Shown: piece after piece, positions 46,760-57,965 of the stretch | Numbering within the stretch: position 1 is the stretch's first letter | How the letters are laid out: every line of letters starts with the position of its first letter | Origin: Talpa occidentalis | Taxonomy: Eukaryota; Chordata; Mammalia; Eulipotyphla; Talpidae | NCBI RefSeq assembly: GCF_014898055.3 | Contig: NW_023605194.1 | Span: forward strand, 99,269,258 to 99,333,257 | Length of the DNA stretch: 64,000 nucleotides | Reading direction: 5' to 3' | Program-made: the position numbers and the translations under genes | The notes under the pieces: model-generated | The model's database searches: none | What the model was told of the DNA's origin: nothing | What the model saw: the letters and a program-made list of their open reading frames with translations, nothing else

Positions 46760-47560
46760 TATTCCTTGGACCAAGGCTGAATTGTAAGCCATAGTTAAAG
46801 AGTTTCCCAAAGTAACTAAGAATCCTCATAGGTTTGCTGAAGAATTAAATATAGCTATGCAAGTTTAATTGGTTTTTCTGCTTAGTATTAGCTACTTTTG
46901 TACACAAAAGTTTGATGAATCTGTTTATGATTATTATAATTAATAATCATTTCTTTTTCAAAGAATATCTGTTTCCCTCTGATGCTAGATCTACTCAGCT
47001 AGTCTTCAACTCTGTGTTTGTTTATGCATTAATTCAAGCCCTTTCTGTTGGTCAGAACTAGAATGAAGTGGGAAACTATGTCTGCTCCTAATCTAATTAA
47101 TTTGGCAAATAAGTTCACTCACACCTTAGGCAAGCCAACTGAAAAAAAGATGGCAAAGGGGTTAAGAACTGCACTATGAAGTAATCCGCAGCCTCTGCAG
47201 CACAAGTTCGATCCCTAGCCAGCCAGGGAGCAACCCACATGGCACAGCAGACCTCTCCTGACTTGCCTGCTGTTCCCCTCAGTAGTGTGTTTCCATCAAT
47301 CTGCCTGTTCTGTTCCCCACTCTGTCTCTGGTGGATCCACTCACCCCCCTGCATCTCTGGCCTGTACCCCAGCTTTTATATGCACAAATAAATAAATCTT
47401 TTAAAAAAGAAAAAAGAAAGATGGCAAAGATCCTTAATCTTCAGCTTCCCCAAAAGAATGTCCCTATATAGAATCAAAAACTTCCCTTTTGCTATTACTA
47501 TAAAAAGCCAGGACATTGGAAAAGAGATTGCCACAAACTCAAGCATTTCAAATGTTTGCA
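46760..47560 (+). pseudogene. ERV gag remnant (capsid and nucleocapsid)
   Basis: A capsid piece at 46770-46866 shows PHRFAEEL in a frame with a stop. An upstream T/C-rich stretch may be a proline-rich spacer. At 47490-47531 a single CCHC-type zinc knuckle reads CYYYKKPGHWKRDC. Its second cysteine is Tyr, so zinc binding is lost. One zinc knuckle fits a gammaretrovirus-like virus. A SINE cuts the gene at 47157. Confidence 0.8.
47157..47412 (+). mobile_element. tRNA-derived SINE, subfamily 1, 5'-truncated, inside the ERV
   Basis: Begins at GGGTTAAG, missing the first ~20 bases of the head including part of the A box. The B box AGTTCGATCCC and the rest are intact. Target-site duplication AAAAAGATGGCAAAG-like on both sides (47141-47157 and about 47412-47429). 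Confidence 0.93.
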
Positions 47561-47799
47561 GCTTTCCAGGAGTCTTTTCAAAATCCTTTTAATTTCCAGA
47601 GTTTCCAGGAACTATAGGAATTTTCCACAGCCCTCTCTCTTAATCAGCTCAGAGGAGAAACTCACCGGATTGGGAATAAACATACTTTTTGTGCTTAAAG
47701 CCACAACCATAAATAGCCCTTGTTTTAAAGTAATACAACCATTTGAACAGTGGGAATTTCTAATAAGACTCAATAAGTTCCTGCCTCTGAAACTGTTCC

Positions 47800-50700
47800 C
47801 TTGATTAGGCCCTTTGAGAGATATCCAGCCTATTCTTCTTAGTTCCTCTGCTTGTGTTCATTTATTAGGTGAAGATTTCTTAGAAAAACACACGTGGACT
47901 CTTTTTCTCAAAAGGGGAAAATAATTCTAGAGGTTGATAGTAGCAATGAAAGTAGCCAAGTACATGAATTAAATGAACCATTAATACTTGTTATTTGCCA
48001 TCTCTGGCAGCACTAAATTTGATTCTGGAGACACTGATCATTGTCCCTATTGAAGCAGAAAACCATCCTTCTTATAGGCAAATTCACCTACTGATGTTGG
48101 CAAAATTCCTAGAGCACCTCCCATTAAGATACAGATAGATCCCTCCAAATCGCTTCCAGAATTAATCAATACTGTAGAAGTAAAAAATCCCATCGGGGCA
48201 TAAAGCTAACAAGAGAATATTGCCAGGCCAAAGCCTCATTATTCCTTCGCCAATCCCTCGCAATATTCCAATTTTGCCTATGGGGAAACCCAAAACTTGA
48301 GAGTGGAGGTTTGTTCAGGAATTCTGAGCTATTAATAGCACTGCTATTTCTTGGCATTCATCATACTAACACCCATCCCAAATTAAAGTAAATTCTTCAC
48401 TACAATTGATTTATGCAGTGTGTATTTTAGCATTCCATTTGATGAAACTAGCTTTATTTTCCTTCCCCTGGGAAGGAGACAATTCACCTAGACGGTAATG
48501 TCTCCAGGTTTTTTTTACTGAAAGACCTTTTTATTTCTCACAAATCCTGAAGATTGATCTGGATAATATAAAATTTCCCAGAAGTCTCCCCTTTTGCAAT
48601 ATGTGCTCTCCCTCCAAAGCTTCTTTGCTAGGAGACTGCATCGACTTGCTAAAGCTCTTAACCTCATAGAGACTCACGGTCACCAAAGAAAAGTTGCAGT
48701 TTGCCAAATCTAGGTTGGATATTTCAGAACAAGGCTGTCCCTGCATTTAGATAGAGTTTATGAGGTCCTAAATTTCTCAAAACCAAAGAGTAAATAAATG
48801 TCAGCTGTGAGGTTTTCTTGGACTAACTGGTCTAAAATTGGGTGCCAAATTTCTCTGTTGTGTCAAGACCTTTGTATACTTTGCTAAAAAACTATAATGC
48901 TGAACAAATTACATGGGAAGAACAGGATAACATCAAAGGGGGCTTAAGAGAACCAGCTGCCCATGTATATCCCAATTATAGGATTCCTTCATCCTTTTTG
49001 TTTGTGAAAAGGAAGGAAATACTCTTGGGGTACTGACCCAAAAGTATGAGGAAGTATGAGGGCTATCATTGACCAGTAGAATATCACAGGCAACAATGGA
49101 CCCCTTGTACAAGGTACCCCCTTGCCTTAGAGTCATTGCTGCCCCTCCTCTATTGGTTCAAATCCTTGAGGAAATCATTGCTGGATCCCTTTTAACCATT
49201 TGTTGGTACACCATCCAATAGGAGCTGGCTAAATTCTTATCACCAACTTTTTCCAATCAGCCTCCTTATCACCCATGAAATCCTTTTGTTGACTGCTAGT
49301 CATATAACTTTCACACTGTGATAATCTTAACTACCTACTCTCCTCCCCAACACTGTTACCAATGAAGTGCCTAATGACTGCAGACACTGATGGATCAACT
49401 CCTGACCTTTAACACCTTTTATTTGTTGATCCACAAGAGCTGCCTTGAGTAATGCTGACATCTCATGGTTCAATGATGGCTCATATTTGAAAGGTGAAAA
49501 TGGTAAATATTGTGCCAGATATGCAACATCAACACCCTTTGATGTCACTGAAGTAACACATTTGCCTTTGGCTGCTACAACCCAATAAATAAGCTGATTT
49601 GTACACACTAGGGCCTGCACCCCAGCCAAGGATAAAACTGCCAACATTTATACTCAGAGTAGATCATTTTTCAGGGTGGTTCATGGTTTTGAAATGTTGT
49701 GGAAGCAATATGGCTTCCTTATTTCCAGCAGGGACAAAATTAAAAACGGTCCTTCATTGAGGAGTGTTGCATGCAATGATTTTATCTGCTGCTTTGGCAT
49801 TATTAGTATTATGGAGCATTATAAAATTGACTCTCTGGGGCTAAAGGAAATCCCCCTGTTGATATTTCAATGCCCTTAAAGGAACAGGTGGCAAACAAAC
49901 TTCTGTTGTGGTCCAAAGAAACTTTTCTCCAATTGATAACTTAGAAAAGTTGGTTGGAGAGGCCTAACAAATGGTGCCAAGAAAAGAAAAAACTATTGAA
50001 AATTCATTAACTATAGGAGTGAACAAAAGAAAAAAGGTTTTATTTAAGTCAAATAACAACCCAGCCCTACTGGAGACTCTAAAATATCCACTCCTAACCA
50101 CTATACATGCATGAGACTACTGGTTCACCAGTAAAATGACAGTAGTCATGTATCAATATTATGGGGAAATAGTAACAAGGTTTGTCACACCTGTACAAAC
50201 TGCAATACAAGGAAGCCAGTTTGCACTGCTCCTTCTAAATTGACTAAAGGGCCATTTGAAGTCTGTCAATTGGATTTTATACAATTAACCCCATCTCATG
50301 GGGATATTTAAGCATGTTCTGTATGCTTTCTCACAGGACTGAGAATTTCTACTGTAAATAGTCAATTGCCATTACTGTTGCCAAAATTCTGTTGGAAAAG
50401 ATTATCCCTTCCTGGGAAATCCTTTTGAATTTTATAGTGATTGAAGAACCTATTTTACTGTCTAGAGGCTCCAACAAGCTTGTGCTATTTGACTGGTTTT
50501 GCAACATTTTCACTGTATATACCATCCTCAATCCCTCTGTTAAGTTGAATGCAGCACCAGTTTTATTAAAACTCAATTAACCAAATTTATAGAGACCTGC
50601 CAAATACATTTACCAAATGCATTGCCTTTGTTCCTTCTAAATCTCAGATCCAATCCTTTTAGAGCTTATAAATCCATTCTTTGCAATAGTTGTAGAAAGG

Positions 50701-51010
50701 CCAATGCATTTAGTCTGTGTCTTTTGATCCAGTCAATTAAAGAAGATCCTTCAATATTGTAAAGGCCCAGTTATTTCTATCAAAAATAATCAAGCAGTCC
50801 TTTCACAGAATACTCCAGACCTTAAGCAATACACCCAGATATTTCATCTATTATAAAAGACATCTTCAGAAAGCCTCTCAAACCTTCCTGGAAAGGACAG
50901 TACCAAGTATTGCTGATAAACCCTTGTGCAATCAGACTGTAGGGAATAGACTCTTGGAAACATGTAACACATCTGAAGAAAGCACAAAGTTCTCAACTGG
51001 CTTCAATATC
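47800..51010 (+). pseudogene. ERV pol remnant (protease, RT, RNase H, integrase)
   Basis: Reverse transcriptase is recognised at about 48240-48740 by ILPMGKP, TTIDLCSVYFSIP and KLQFAKS-like blocks. The YxDD active site is destroyed: the frame reads QYVLSL at about 48597. RNase H follows at about 49385-49870, with TDGS and GSYLKGENGKYCARYA. Integrase is at about 50060-50990, with a CTNC zinc-site block, a CQLDFI block, and PNLLCF-like decay, ending in the Gly-Ile-Asp-Ser-Trp and HVTHLKKA-like piece near 50950. Many stops throughout. Confidence 0.82.
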
Positions 51011-51082
51011 ATCTGGTAACATGAAAATGAAGATTTCCAGGAACTTGAAGCCAATGGCATCTGAGAAGACAACCTTCTCAAA

Positions 51083-51214
51083 ATGGCCAAACCAGGCTTG
51101 TATATGTTTCTCCTATTGATGCTTCTTGCATCATTTTGTCACCCCCTTACAAGATGGACAATGGTCTTGTCTGAATTTCCCAATCTGTTACAAAAGGGGG
51201 AAACTTTACAATAA
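51083..51214 (+). pseudogene. ERV env 5' remnant (signal-peptide-like)
   Basis: An ATG-led 43-codon frame with a hydrophobic stretch MFLLLMLLASF, placed just after pol as expected for env. It ends in a stop and is followed by non-env sequence, so only the start remains. Confidence 0.5.
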
Positions 51215-51240
51215 TTGACTTTTCCATGAAAACAAAAAAC

Positions 51241-52265
51241 AAAAGCAGAGAATCCAGCAAGATGATGGCAGAGTAAAGATGCTGGACTAGCCGCCACATA
51301 TTCACAATGAAATCACAATATAACAAGGACAGCAGTCTGTGAAAGATAAACAATGACTATATGACTATTACATACATGAGGAGCAATGGCACAAAGACAG
51401 AGTAGGAAAAACTAATTGAACTGTGTTTGGTGGAATACTTGGGTAGTGCAACTTAAGACAGGGAGGGGAAGATGCTAACAGAGCCCCTCACCAATTGTTG
51501 ACTCAGTGGCACATGTCCACACTGGGGGACTTTAAAACAGGGCCCAGGGCCTCCCCGGTGGCACAGTGGGTTGAGCACCACACTGTGAAGCTGTCCGCAG
51601 CCTCTGCAGCGCCAGTTCAATCCTGGCCAGCCGGCGAGGTTCCCACATGGCGCTGCAGACCTCTCCTGCCTCGCCGCTGCTCCCCTCAGCAGTGTCTTCG
51701 ATCTGTCTTCCTGTTCTGCTCCCTGCTCTGTCTCTGGTGAATTCTTTCACCCTCCCACGCCTCTGACTGTACCCCAGTTCTTGTATAAATAGATAAATTT
51801 TTAAAAAAATTAATAAAAAATAAAAACAGGGCCTGCATTGAACAGGGAGTGAGGAGGCACAGAGTTAGCATACAGACTGAGAGTCCACACTGGAGAACTT
51901 GCATAAGTAAGGGCTTGAGTCTAAGACTACCAACATTATATGATCAACATTTTATGATGCCACATTACCTTAAGAGACAAAGACAGCACAAGAAAACTAT
52001 AGATCAATATATCTGATGAATATTGATGTGAAAATTTGCAACAAAATGCAAGCAAATCAAATGCAACAATACAAATATGTTACAAGGACATACATTATGA
52101 GCAAGTGAAATTTATCCCAGGGCATAAATTGTAATACATGTAAATCAATGTTAATGCATTATATCAACAAAAAAATGGTAAAAAGAGGCCATTTAATCTG
52201 GGACAAACCTGACTCTTAATTATGGATGAAAGATCTTGATCAAAAAGAAGAAATATGACAACTTA
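51241..52265 (+). mobile_element. L1 fragment: 5' UTR-like piece and ORF2 RT piece
   Basis: Contains 'ccagcaagatgatggcagagtaaagatgctgg', the form of an L1 5' end or ORF1 leader, then after the SINE an ORF2 RT block ('atcaatatatctgatgaatattgatg', 'gaaatttatcccagggcataaattg', 'atgcattatatcaaca'). Diverged. A large internal part is absent. Confidence 0.6.
51545..51822 (+). mobile_element. tRNA-derived SINE, subfamily 2
   Basis: Head GGGCCTCCCCGGTGGCACAG, 'cactgtgaagctgtccgcagcctctgcagc', tail ATAAATAGATAAATTTTTAAAA. Target-site duplication AAAACAGGGCC at 51534-51544 and 51823-51833. The body has 'gtgtcttcgatctgtcttcc' instead of 'gtatttcgtcagtctgcc', a small deletion. Confidence 0.93.
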
Positions 52266-52521
52266 TATATAGAAATCTTATTTTTTTAATTAAATTTTTA
52301 CATCATTTTTCATTTTTAAACAATATCTGCTTCCCCCCACCCCCTCAGGTGTAGTCCCCATAGAGTTTCCTTCCCCAATGCCCCCGTGCACCATCACCTC
52401 AGTCCCCTGTGCTCCTCCCTCCCTCCCTCTGATCCCTCTCCCTCCTCCTCCCCTGCAGGATGTCTCTGATTTATAATTGTCCGTTTTTGCTTTGTTGTCT
52501 TTTGTACTGTTATTGTTTCTT

Positions 52522-52785
52522 TTATTTTTTTTAATATTTTATTTTTATGCATACAAGAACTGGGTACAAGCCAGAGGTGCAGGGGGTGAGAGGATTCACC
52601 AGAGACAGAGAGGGGAACAAGAACAGGCAGACTGACTGAAATACACTGCTGAGGGGAGCAGCGGGCAAGTCAGGAGAGGTCTGCTGCACCATGTGGGTTA
52701 CTCCCTGGCCAGGGATCCAATTCGTGCTGCAGTGGCTACAGTTAGCTTCATAGGTTGCGTCTTAACACTTGCACCACAGGGAGGC
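52522..52785 (-). mobile_element. tRNA-derived SINE, subfamily 1, inside an L1
   Basis: Reverse copy with body complement AGGATTCACCAGAGACAGAG and head complement GCACCACAGGGAGGCC. Flanks CTGTTATTGTTTCTTTT and CTGTTATTATTTTTTT are the likely target-site duplication. Confidence 0.93.
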
Positions 52786-53773
52786 CCTGTTATTATTTTT
52801 TTACACTGATGTCTTATTTGGCTCCCCTATATTCCCGCTATAAGTGAAACCATCCGATATTTTTCTTTTTCCTTCTGGCTTATTTCACTGGGTATAATTC
52901 CTTCTAGCTCCATCCACATTGCTGTGAATGGCATGAGTTTATCTTTTTTCATTGCTGAATAATATTCCATTGTGTATATATACCACATCTTCTTGACCCA
53001 GTCATCTATTTTTGGGCATTTGGGTTGTTTCCAGGTTTTACCTATTGTAAATAGTGCTTTAATAAACATGGGTGTACAGATGTTCTTTTGAATCAATATT
53101 TATGTGTCCTTTGGGTAGATCCCTAGTAGCGGAAGTGCTGGGTCATATGGTAGCTCCATTTTTAGTAGACTGAGGAACCTCCAGACAGCTTTCCATAGTG
53201 GTTGGACCAGTTTGCACTCCTACCAGCAATGTAGGAGAGTTCCTTTTTCACCACATCCTCAGCAACATTTGTTGTTGCTTGTTTTTTTCATATGCACCAT
53301 TCTCACTGGTATAAGGTGGTATCTCAATGTGGTTTTAATTTGCATTTCCCTGATTAGGAGAGATGCTGAACATTTTTTCATATGCCTGTTGGCCATTTGC
53401 ATTTCCTCTTTGGAGAAATGTCTTTTAAGTTCTTCTGCCTATTTCTTGACTGGATTGTTTATTTTGTTTTTGTTGAGTCTTGTGAGTTCTTTGTATATCT
53501 TTGTGATCAGTCTCTTATCAGTTGACTAAAGCTCAAAGATTTTTTTCCCAATCAATGGGGTGTCTCTCTGTTTTGGTTAATGTCTCTTTTGCTGTGCAGA
53601 CACTTTTCAGTTTGATGTAATCCCAGGTGTTTATCTTTTCCTTGACTTTCTTTGTTTTGGGTGATGAGTCTATAAAGATGTAATTGAGATGTATGTCTTG
53701 TAGTGTTTTACCTATATTTTCTTCTATATATTTTATGGTTTCAGGTCTTATGTCCAGTTCTTTTATCCATTTT

Positions 53774-54056
53774 TTAAAAGGATTTATTTATTTGTTTGTT
53801 TATTTATTTATTTATACAAGAACTGGGGTACAGGCCAGATGCACAGGAGGGTGAGAGGATTCACCAGAAACAGAGCAGGGAACAGAACAGGCAGACAGAT
53901 GAAATACACTGCCGAGGGGAGCAGTGGATGAGACAGGAGAGGTCTGCCGTGCCATGTGGGACCTTCGCCAGCAGGCCGGGATCAAACCAGCACTGCAGAG
54001 GCTGCGGACAGCTTCACAGCATGGTGCTCAAATGCCTGAACCACCAGGGGAGGCCC
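53774..54056 (-). mobile_element. tRNA-derived SINE, subfamily 2, inside an L1
   Basis: Reverse copy with head complement ACCACCAGGGGAGGCC. Exact target-site duplication TCTTTTATCCATTTT at 53759-53773 and 54057-54071 within L1 ORF2, so this insertion is younger than the L1. Confidence 0.97.
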
Positions 54057-54160
54057 TCTTTTATCCATTTTGAGTTGATTTTTGTGCACAGTACCTTTTT
54101 GTGAAAGGTAGTAGTCTAGTTTCATTTTTTTGCATGTGGTGCAGACATCCTATTTTAAAA

Positions 54161-54460
54161 ATGAGATCAGGAGGTTGAACGAGATTTTCTCTGCCTGTGC
54201 AATCAGAAAAGCACCAGGCCTACATGCCTAGCATCTAACTGGAAAGAGCTGTTGCTCCACCACCTTAGTGGGAGCAAGAAGTAAGTTTTCTTTATCCAGC
54301 AGTTTCCCCCAAAGGATATATAAAGAGATATTGGCCTTAAATCAAGGGGAAGCTCATGTGAAACTTGTCATGAGACTGTACTTTCTGAACTTCCTTTTTG
54401 TTGTTTCTGAATAAAACCATTTTTGGTGAAATATCTGAGGTCAATATCTTTAACTGATGA
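54161..54460 (+). mobile_element. Probable ERV LTR
   Basis: TATA box TATATAAA at 54317-54324 and AATAAA at 54410-54415, about 90 bases apart, form an LTR-like promoter and poly(A) layout. The end is followed by 'ggtcaatatctttaactga'. Edges are uncertain; family not recognised. Confidence 0.55.
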
Positions 54461-54603
54461 TAGTATTTAAGGTGACGGCCTGTGTTGTGACAGGAACTTT
54501 GTTGCCACTTTGTGATGGGAAAGTGATGAAGGGCACAGCAGTCAGGGAGCAGGTTTCCAAGGAAAGTCTCTGCTACTTGAGCAAAAGTTCTTGTACCATT
54601 ATT

Positions 54604-54875
54604 TTTTTTTTAAAGATTTATTTATTTATACAAGCACTGGGTATAGTCAGAAGCACAGGAGGGTGAGAGAATTCACCAGAGCCAGAGCGGGGAGCAGAGC
54701 AGGCAGAAGGACCGAAGTACACTGCTGAGGGGAGCAGCGGGCGGCAGGAGAGGTCTGCGCGCCATGTGGGACCCTCCTCTGGTGGCCGGGGAGCAGCCGG
54801 GGATCGAACCAGCGCCTCAGAGGTTGCGGGCAGCTTCGCAACCCAGCGCTCAACCGCCGCGCCACCGGGGAGGCC
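54604..54875 (-). mobile_element. tRNA-derived SINE, subfamily 3, young
   Basis: Reverse copy with head complement CGCCACCGGGGAGGCC and a clean B box complement GGGGATCGAACC. Exact target-site duplication TCTTGTACCATTATT at 54589-54603 and 54876-54890. It lacks the extra AACATGCCTCTATT segment. Confidence 0.97.
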
Positions 54876-54890
54876 TCTTGTACCATTATT

Positions 54891-55420
54891 GACATTATAC
54901 AGCATAGTAAAAGCAGATCATGCGACAATGGTATAAGGAATAGTGTCTGGAGGGTAGGATAGGAATGAGGGACAAAGTTTTACAAGGGATAAAGTTTGAC
55001 ATTGTGACCATGTGTAAAGAAATATTTGCGTCAGCAAAGTATGATGTTATCACAGACGCGTTATCCCAAGACTGCCATGGAGATAGTCACATAATCAGGT
55101 CAACAGTGGCTAGGCGTCCCCAGGCCTGCCTCACAATATGAGCTCTACTCCTTAGATAGTCAAGGTATGCTCTGCTGTGATTTGTAGATTGCAACTAGGT
55201 CACATTTTTCCATGAGTGGCCAGCTCATAGGAACCCACAGGCCTGTACCATATTAGGGAGTAAATCCACTTTTTTCCCTATGTATATAGGAAGTATATGT
55301 TATTAAACTTGTTTTTCTCTAGTAAATCTATCTTTTATGACAGAGGGAGCCTCACTCAAGAACTGAGAAGGAGTGAGGGAGAACTGTTTGTGGGTCTGCT
55401 AAACGTAAGTGGCCTGTTCC
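54891..55420 (+). mobile_element. Possible second LTR or ERV flank
   Basis: Contains 'attaaacttgtttttctctagtaaatctatc', followed by 'gacagagggagcctcactcaag', a layout often seen at the end of ERVL-type LTRs. No TATA/AATAAA pair is convincing. Edges unknown. Confidence 0.35.
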
Positions 55421-56739
55421 AGCTGCCATTATTATTACCTGCAGTTCTGCATTCCTACACAAGGTCAGAAGTGCCCTTCAGAACCAGTCAGTCAGCCATA
55501 GGAGCCAAACCTTACAAGGTGCCTTTCATATCAATCAAGAGCAGAAAGCTTGATCACTCTGAGAAGGGTGTGCATCAAGAGGTAGGACCGGGAACTCCCC
55601 AGGGGGCTGAGGACCAATGTGTGGCAAGGGACCCCAGAAGCTGATGAGAGGAACACCCTATTGATAAGATTAGGACCATGGCTGGGGGATCTGGGGTCCA
55701 GTTTCAATTAAAGCATTTGCTGATAACGTGGTCAGCAGACTCATGTCCTCCCAAGCCCTAGATGACATTCCTGAGTTTCACGCTTCCTTTTCTCCTTGTC
55801 CTCCTAACCCACGTAGCTGATGCTCGATTATTCTATCAATAAAAATAGCCAGGATCTTGCTCTCAAGCAGCATCCTGCATTATGAAGCCTGCCCCATGAC
55901 TCCCGTGTCTTTGTCAGTGTGGTGTTGCCCGACACAACAACTGTTTTTTCTCAATTACAGTTGTATTCAGCAGTCCGTCTATATTAAATATTGCCCACTA
56001 GCCTCATTTTCTTTAAAAATAAGCAAAAGGGGAAAAAAACTCAGCTTTGATTCTTTCAGGAAAATAAAAAAAGAAAAAAAGGATCTTTGAAAAGGCAAAA
56101 AATAATGAACATGTGTGTAATTTATCCTTTTGAATTTTTTTTTTTTTTTTTAATTTAGAAATAACTCTGCTGCCATATGGAACAAGGGTCTCCTGGTTGG
56201 CCAGCCACATTTTCTCCTCACGCCAGAAACTCTGAAGCCATATATTTGAGTGTTATTGCTCCTTGCAGCTGTGCCCCTTCTGCATGCTTAGTGTGCCTGC
56301 AGTTCCCAGTCTTAAATCATCATGTCCCAGACTGCTGCATGGCCTCACTAGCCGTTCCATACCAGTCATCAGCCACTGTTGAGGCAGATTTTCTTTTTTA
56401 GCTCCATTGATGTAATTAAACTCTATCAATCACCCAAATATTTCCAGCAGTTGGGAATTAGCTTTATTTGTTTTAGAAATGAGACCTAGAGGTATTGCTT
56501 TTAAGTATAAAAAGAACAATATTTTAGGAAAGAACATAAAGGAAATTTAGGAAGCATGGATTTCAGTAGAATTAACTTGAGTCATCCTACTCATCTTAAT
56601 GGACTGTTTGCAGTTTAATAACACCTTTTAAAGTAAGGAATGGGTGTTACTTATAAGCAAAACAATTTAATGAAAATATACAAGGTCTGTAATAATATAA
56701 ATAAAATTTGCTGAGGCAATGCTATTAAACAGTAAATTC
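55421..56739. other. Intergenic, unassigned
   Basis: No gene recognised. 'tcaataaaaatagccaggatcttgctctca' near 55834 looks LTR-like but has no matching structure. Confidence 0.4.
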
Positions 56740-57032
56740 AGGGACCTCCCATGTGGAGCAGGGGTTAAAGACAGCGCTATCAATCTATCTGCAGCCACTG
56801 AAACACAAGTTCCATCTCTGGCCAGGGAGCTACCCACATGGAACAGCAGACCTCGCCTGTCTCACCCGCTGCTCCCTTCAGCAGTGTATTTCAGTCAATC
56901 CACCTGTTCTGTTCCCCACTCTGTCACTAGTGAATCCTCTCACACACCCCTCCCCACACCTCTGACCTGTACCCCAGTTCTTGTATGCATAAATAAATAA
57001 ATCTTTAAAAAAACAAAAAACAAAAACAAAAC
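56740..57032 (+). mobile_element. tRNA-derived SINE, subfamily 1
   Basis: Head GGGACCTCCCATGTGGAGCAG, subfamily 1 markers, tail (AAAT)n then A-rich with C interruptions. Diverged B box (AGTTCCATCTC), so old. Target-site duplication not found. Confidence 0.9.
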
Positions 57033-57299
57033 AACTAGGGTGGAGAAGTACTGGTGTGGGTTAAGGAAATAACTCCTAAGACTTCTAACAGATTTTGTGT
57101 TTTATGTGCAAAACAGAAATTATCACCCCTGCCCCACAGACTGGCTCTACTCTTATCTTTCCTCTCTCAGAATTGAAAACTTTGGTTTCTGTGAGAACAA
57201 GTTCACAAACATAATTTTGTGACTATCATCATGAAGCTACTTCTGTTGTTTTTCATTTTCTGAAGGGAACAATCCCATCTCATCTGATTTTGGTCTGTC

Positions 57300-57965
57300 T
57301 TTTTCAGTCTAACTCTCACTGAAGTCGTTTTTCGGAATTGTTGTGTTCCGAGAGCAGAGTCCTGGGTTCACTCTGGGAAAGTTTTCACCAGTGTGACCCT
57401 TTCACCAGCACCAGAGTTTCCCAGGCGAGTTTCTCCACAACAAGGAGACGTGAGCTCTATCCAAAAGGGCAGGTTTATTATAAAAGGCCAGAAGAACAAA
57501 GGGCACTTGCATAGACACATGCGGGCAGGAAGAGCTGCCCCAGAAGGAACAGGTTTGCTGAGAGAGGCCTGCATGGTTGCAGGCAGGCGGCCTTAAGGAG
57601 AGCTGCCTCTGCTGAGGGAGGTCAGTGAAGAAAAGCCCTGGCAGGTACAGGCCACAGGCAGGCAGGAAGGCTGCTGCCCTGGGAGGGAGAGAGTTGGTGA
57701 AAAGAAGCACCTGTATAGTCACAGGTGGGCAAGATGGCAGCCCCAAGCCAGTGCAGAGACTGCACTGATATTGTCTTCTCTTTGGGAGGGGCTCACTCCT
57801 TTGTGGAGCAGACTGTTTGTTGGTGATTTTGGCAAACTATGTAGATTTTGGAAGACTAAAAGGACCAGAGATTCTACAATGGCCCTCAATCTCCATATCT
57901 TTACCTCCAGTCTGCGCCCTATGACACTAACAGCATCTGATGCTTGCTTGGGTCTGTGCCTTGGC
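57300..57965 (-). mobile_element. ERV LTR (copy 1 of a related pair)
   Basis: On the minus strand a poly(A) signal ATAATAAACC (complement TTTATT at 57474-57479) sits next to the block TCCAAAAGGGCAGGTTTATT, as at an R/U5 junction. The same block and a 'gttggtgaa..aggtgggca' block recur in the LTR at 61289. G+C-rich. Edges uncertain. Confidence 0.6.

Larger units (their letters stand above)
46400..51240 (+). mobile_element. Degraded class I (gammaretrovirus-like) endogenous retrovirus
   Basis: Broken gag, pol and the start of env occur in the right order on the + strand, with many stops and frameshifts in every frame. No LTR pair was recognised around it; the right end stops near 51240 against L1 sequence. 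A SINE at 47157 interrupts gag. An inactive fossil. Confidence 0.85.
52266..54160 (-). mobile_element. L1 3' end, long ORF2 C-terminus, cut by two SINEs
   Basis: Minus-strand L1: a T/C-rich 3' UTR at 52280-52530, then ORF2 C-terminus (visible frame MFIKALFTIGKTWKQPKCPK.. to ..KYRMVSLIAGI), then further ORF2 up to 'agtagtctagtttcattttttt' near 54125. Same family as the L1 at 35745, without the inversion. SINEs at 52522 and 53774 lie inside it. Confidence 0.9.
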
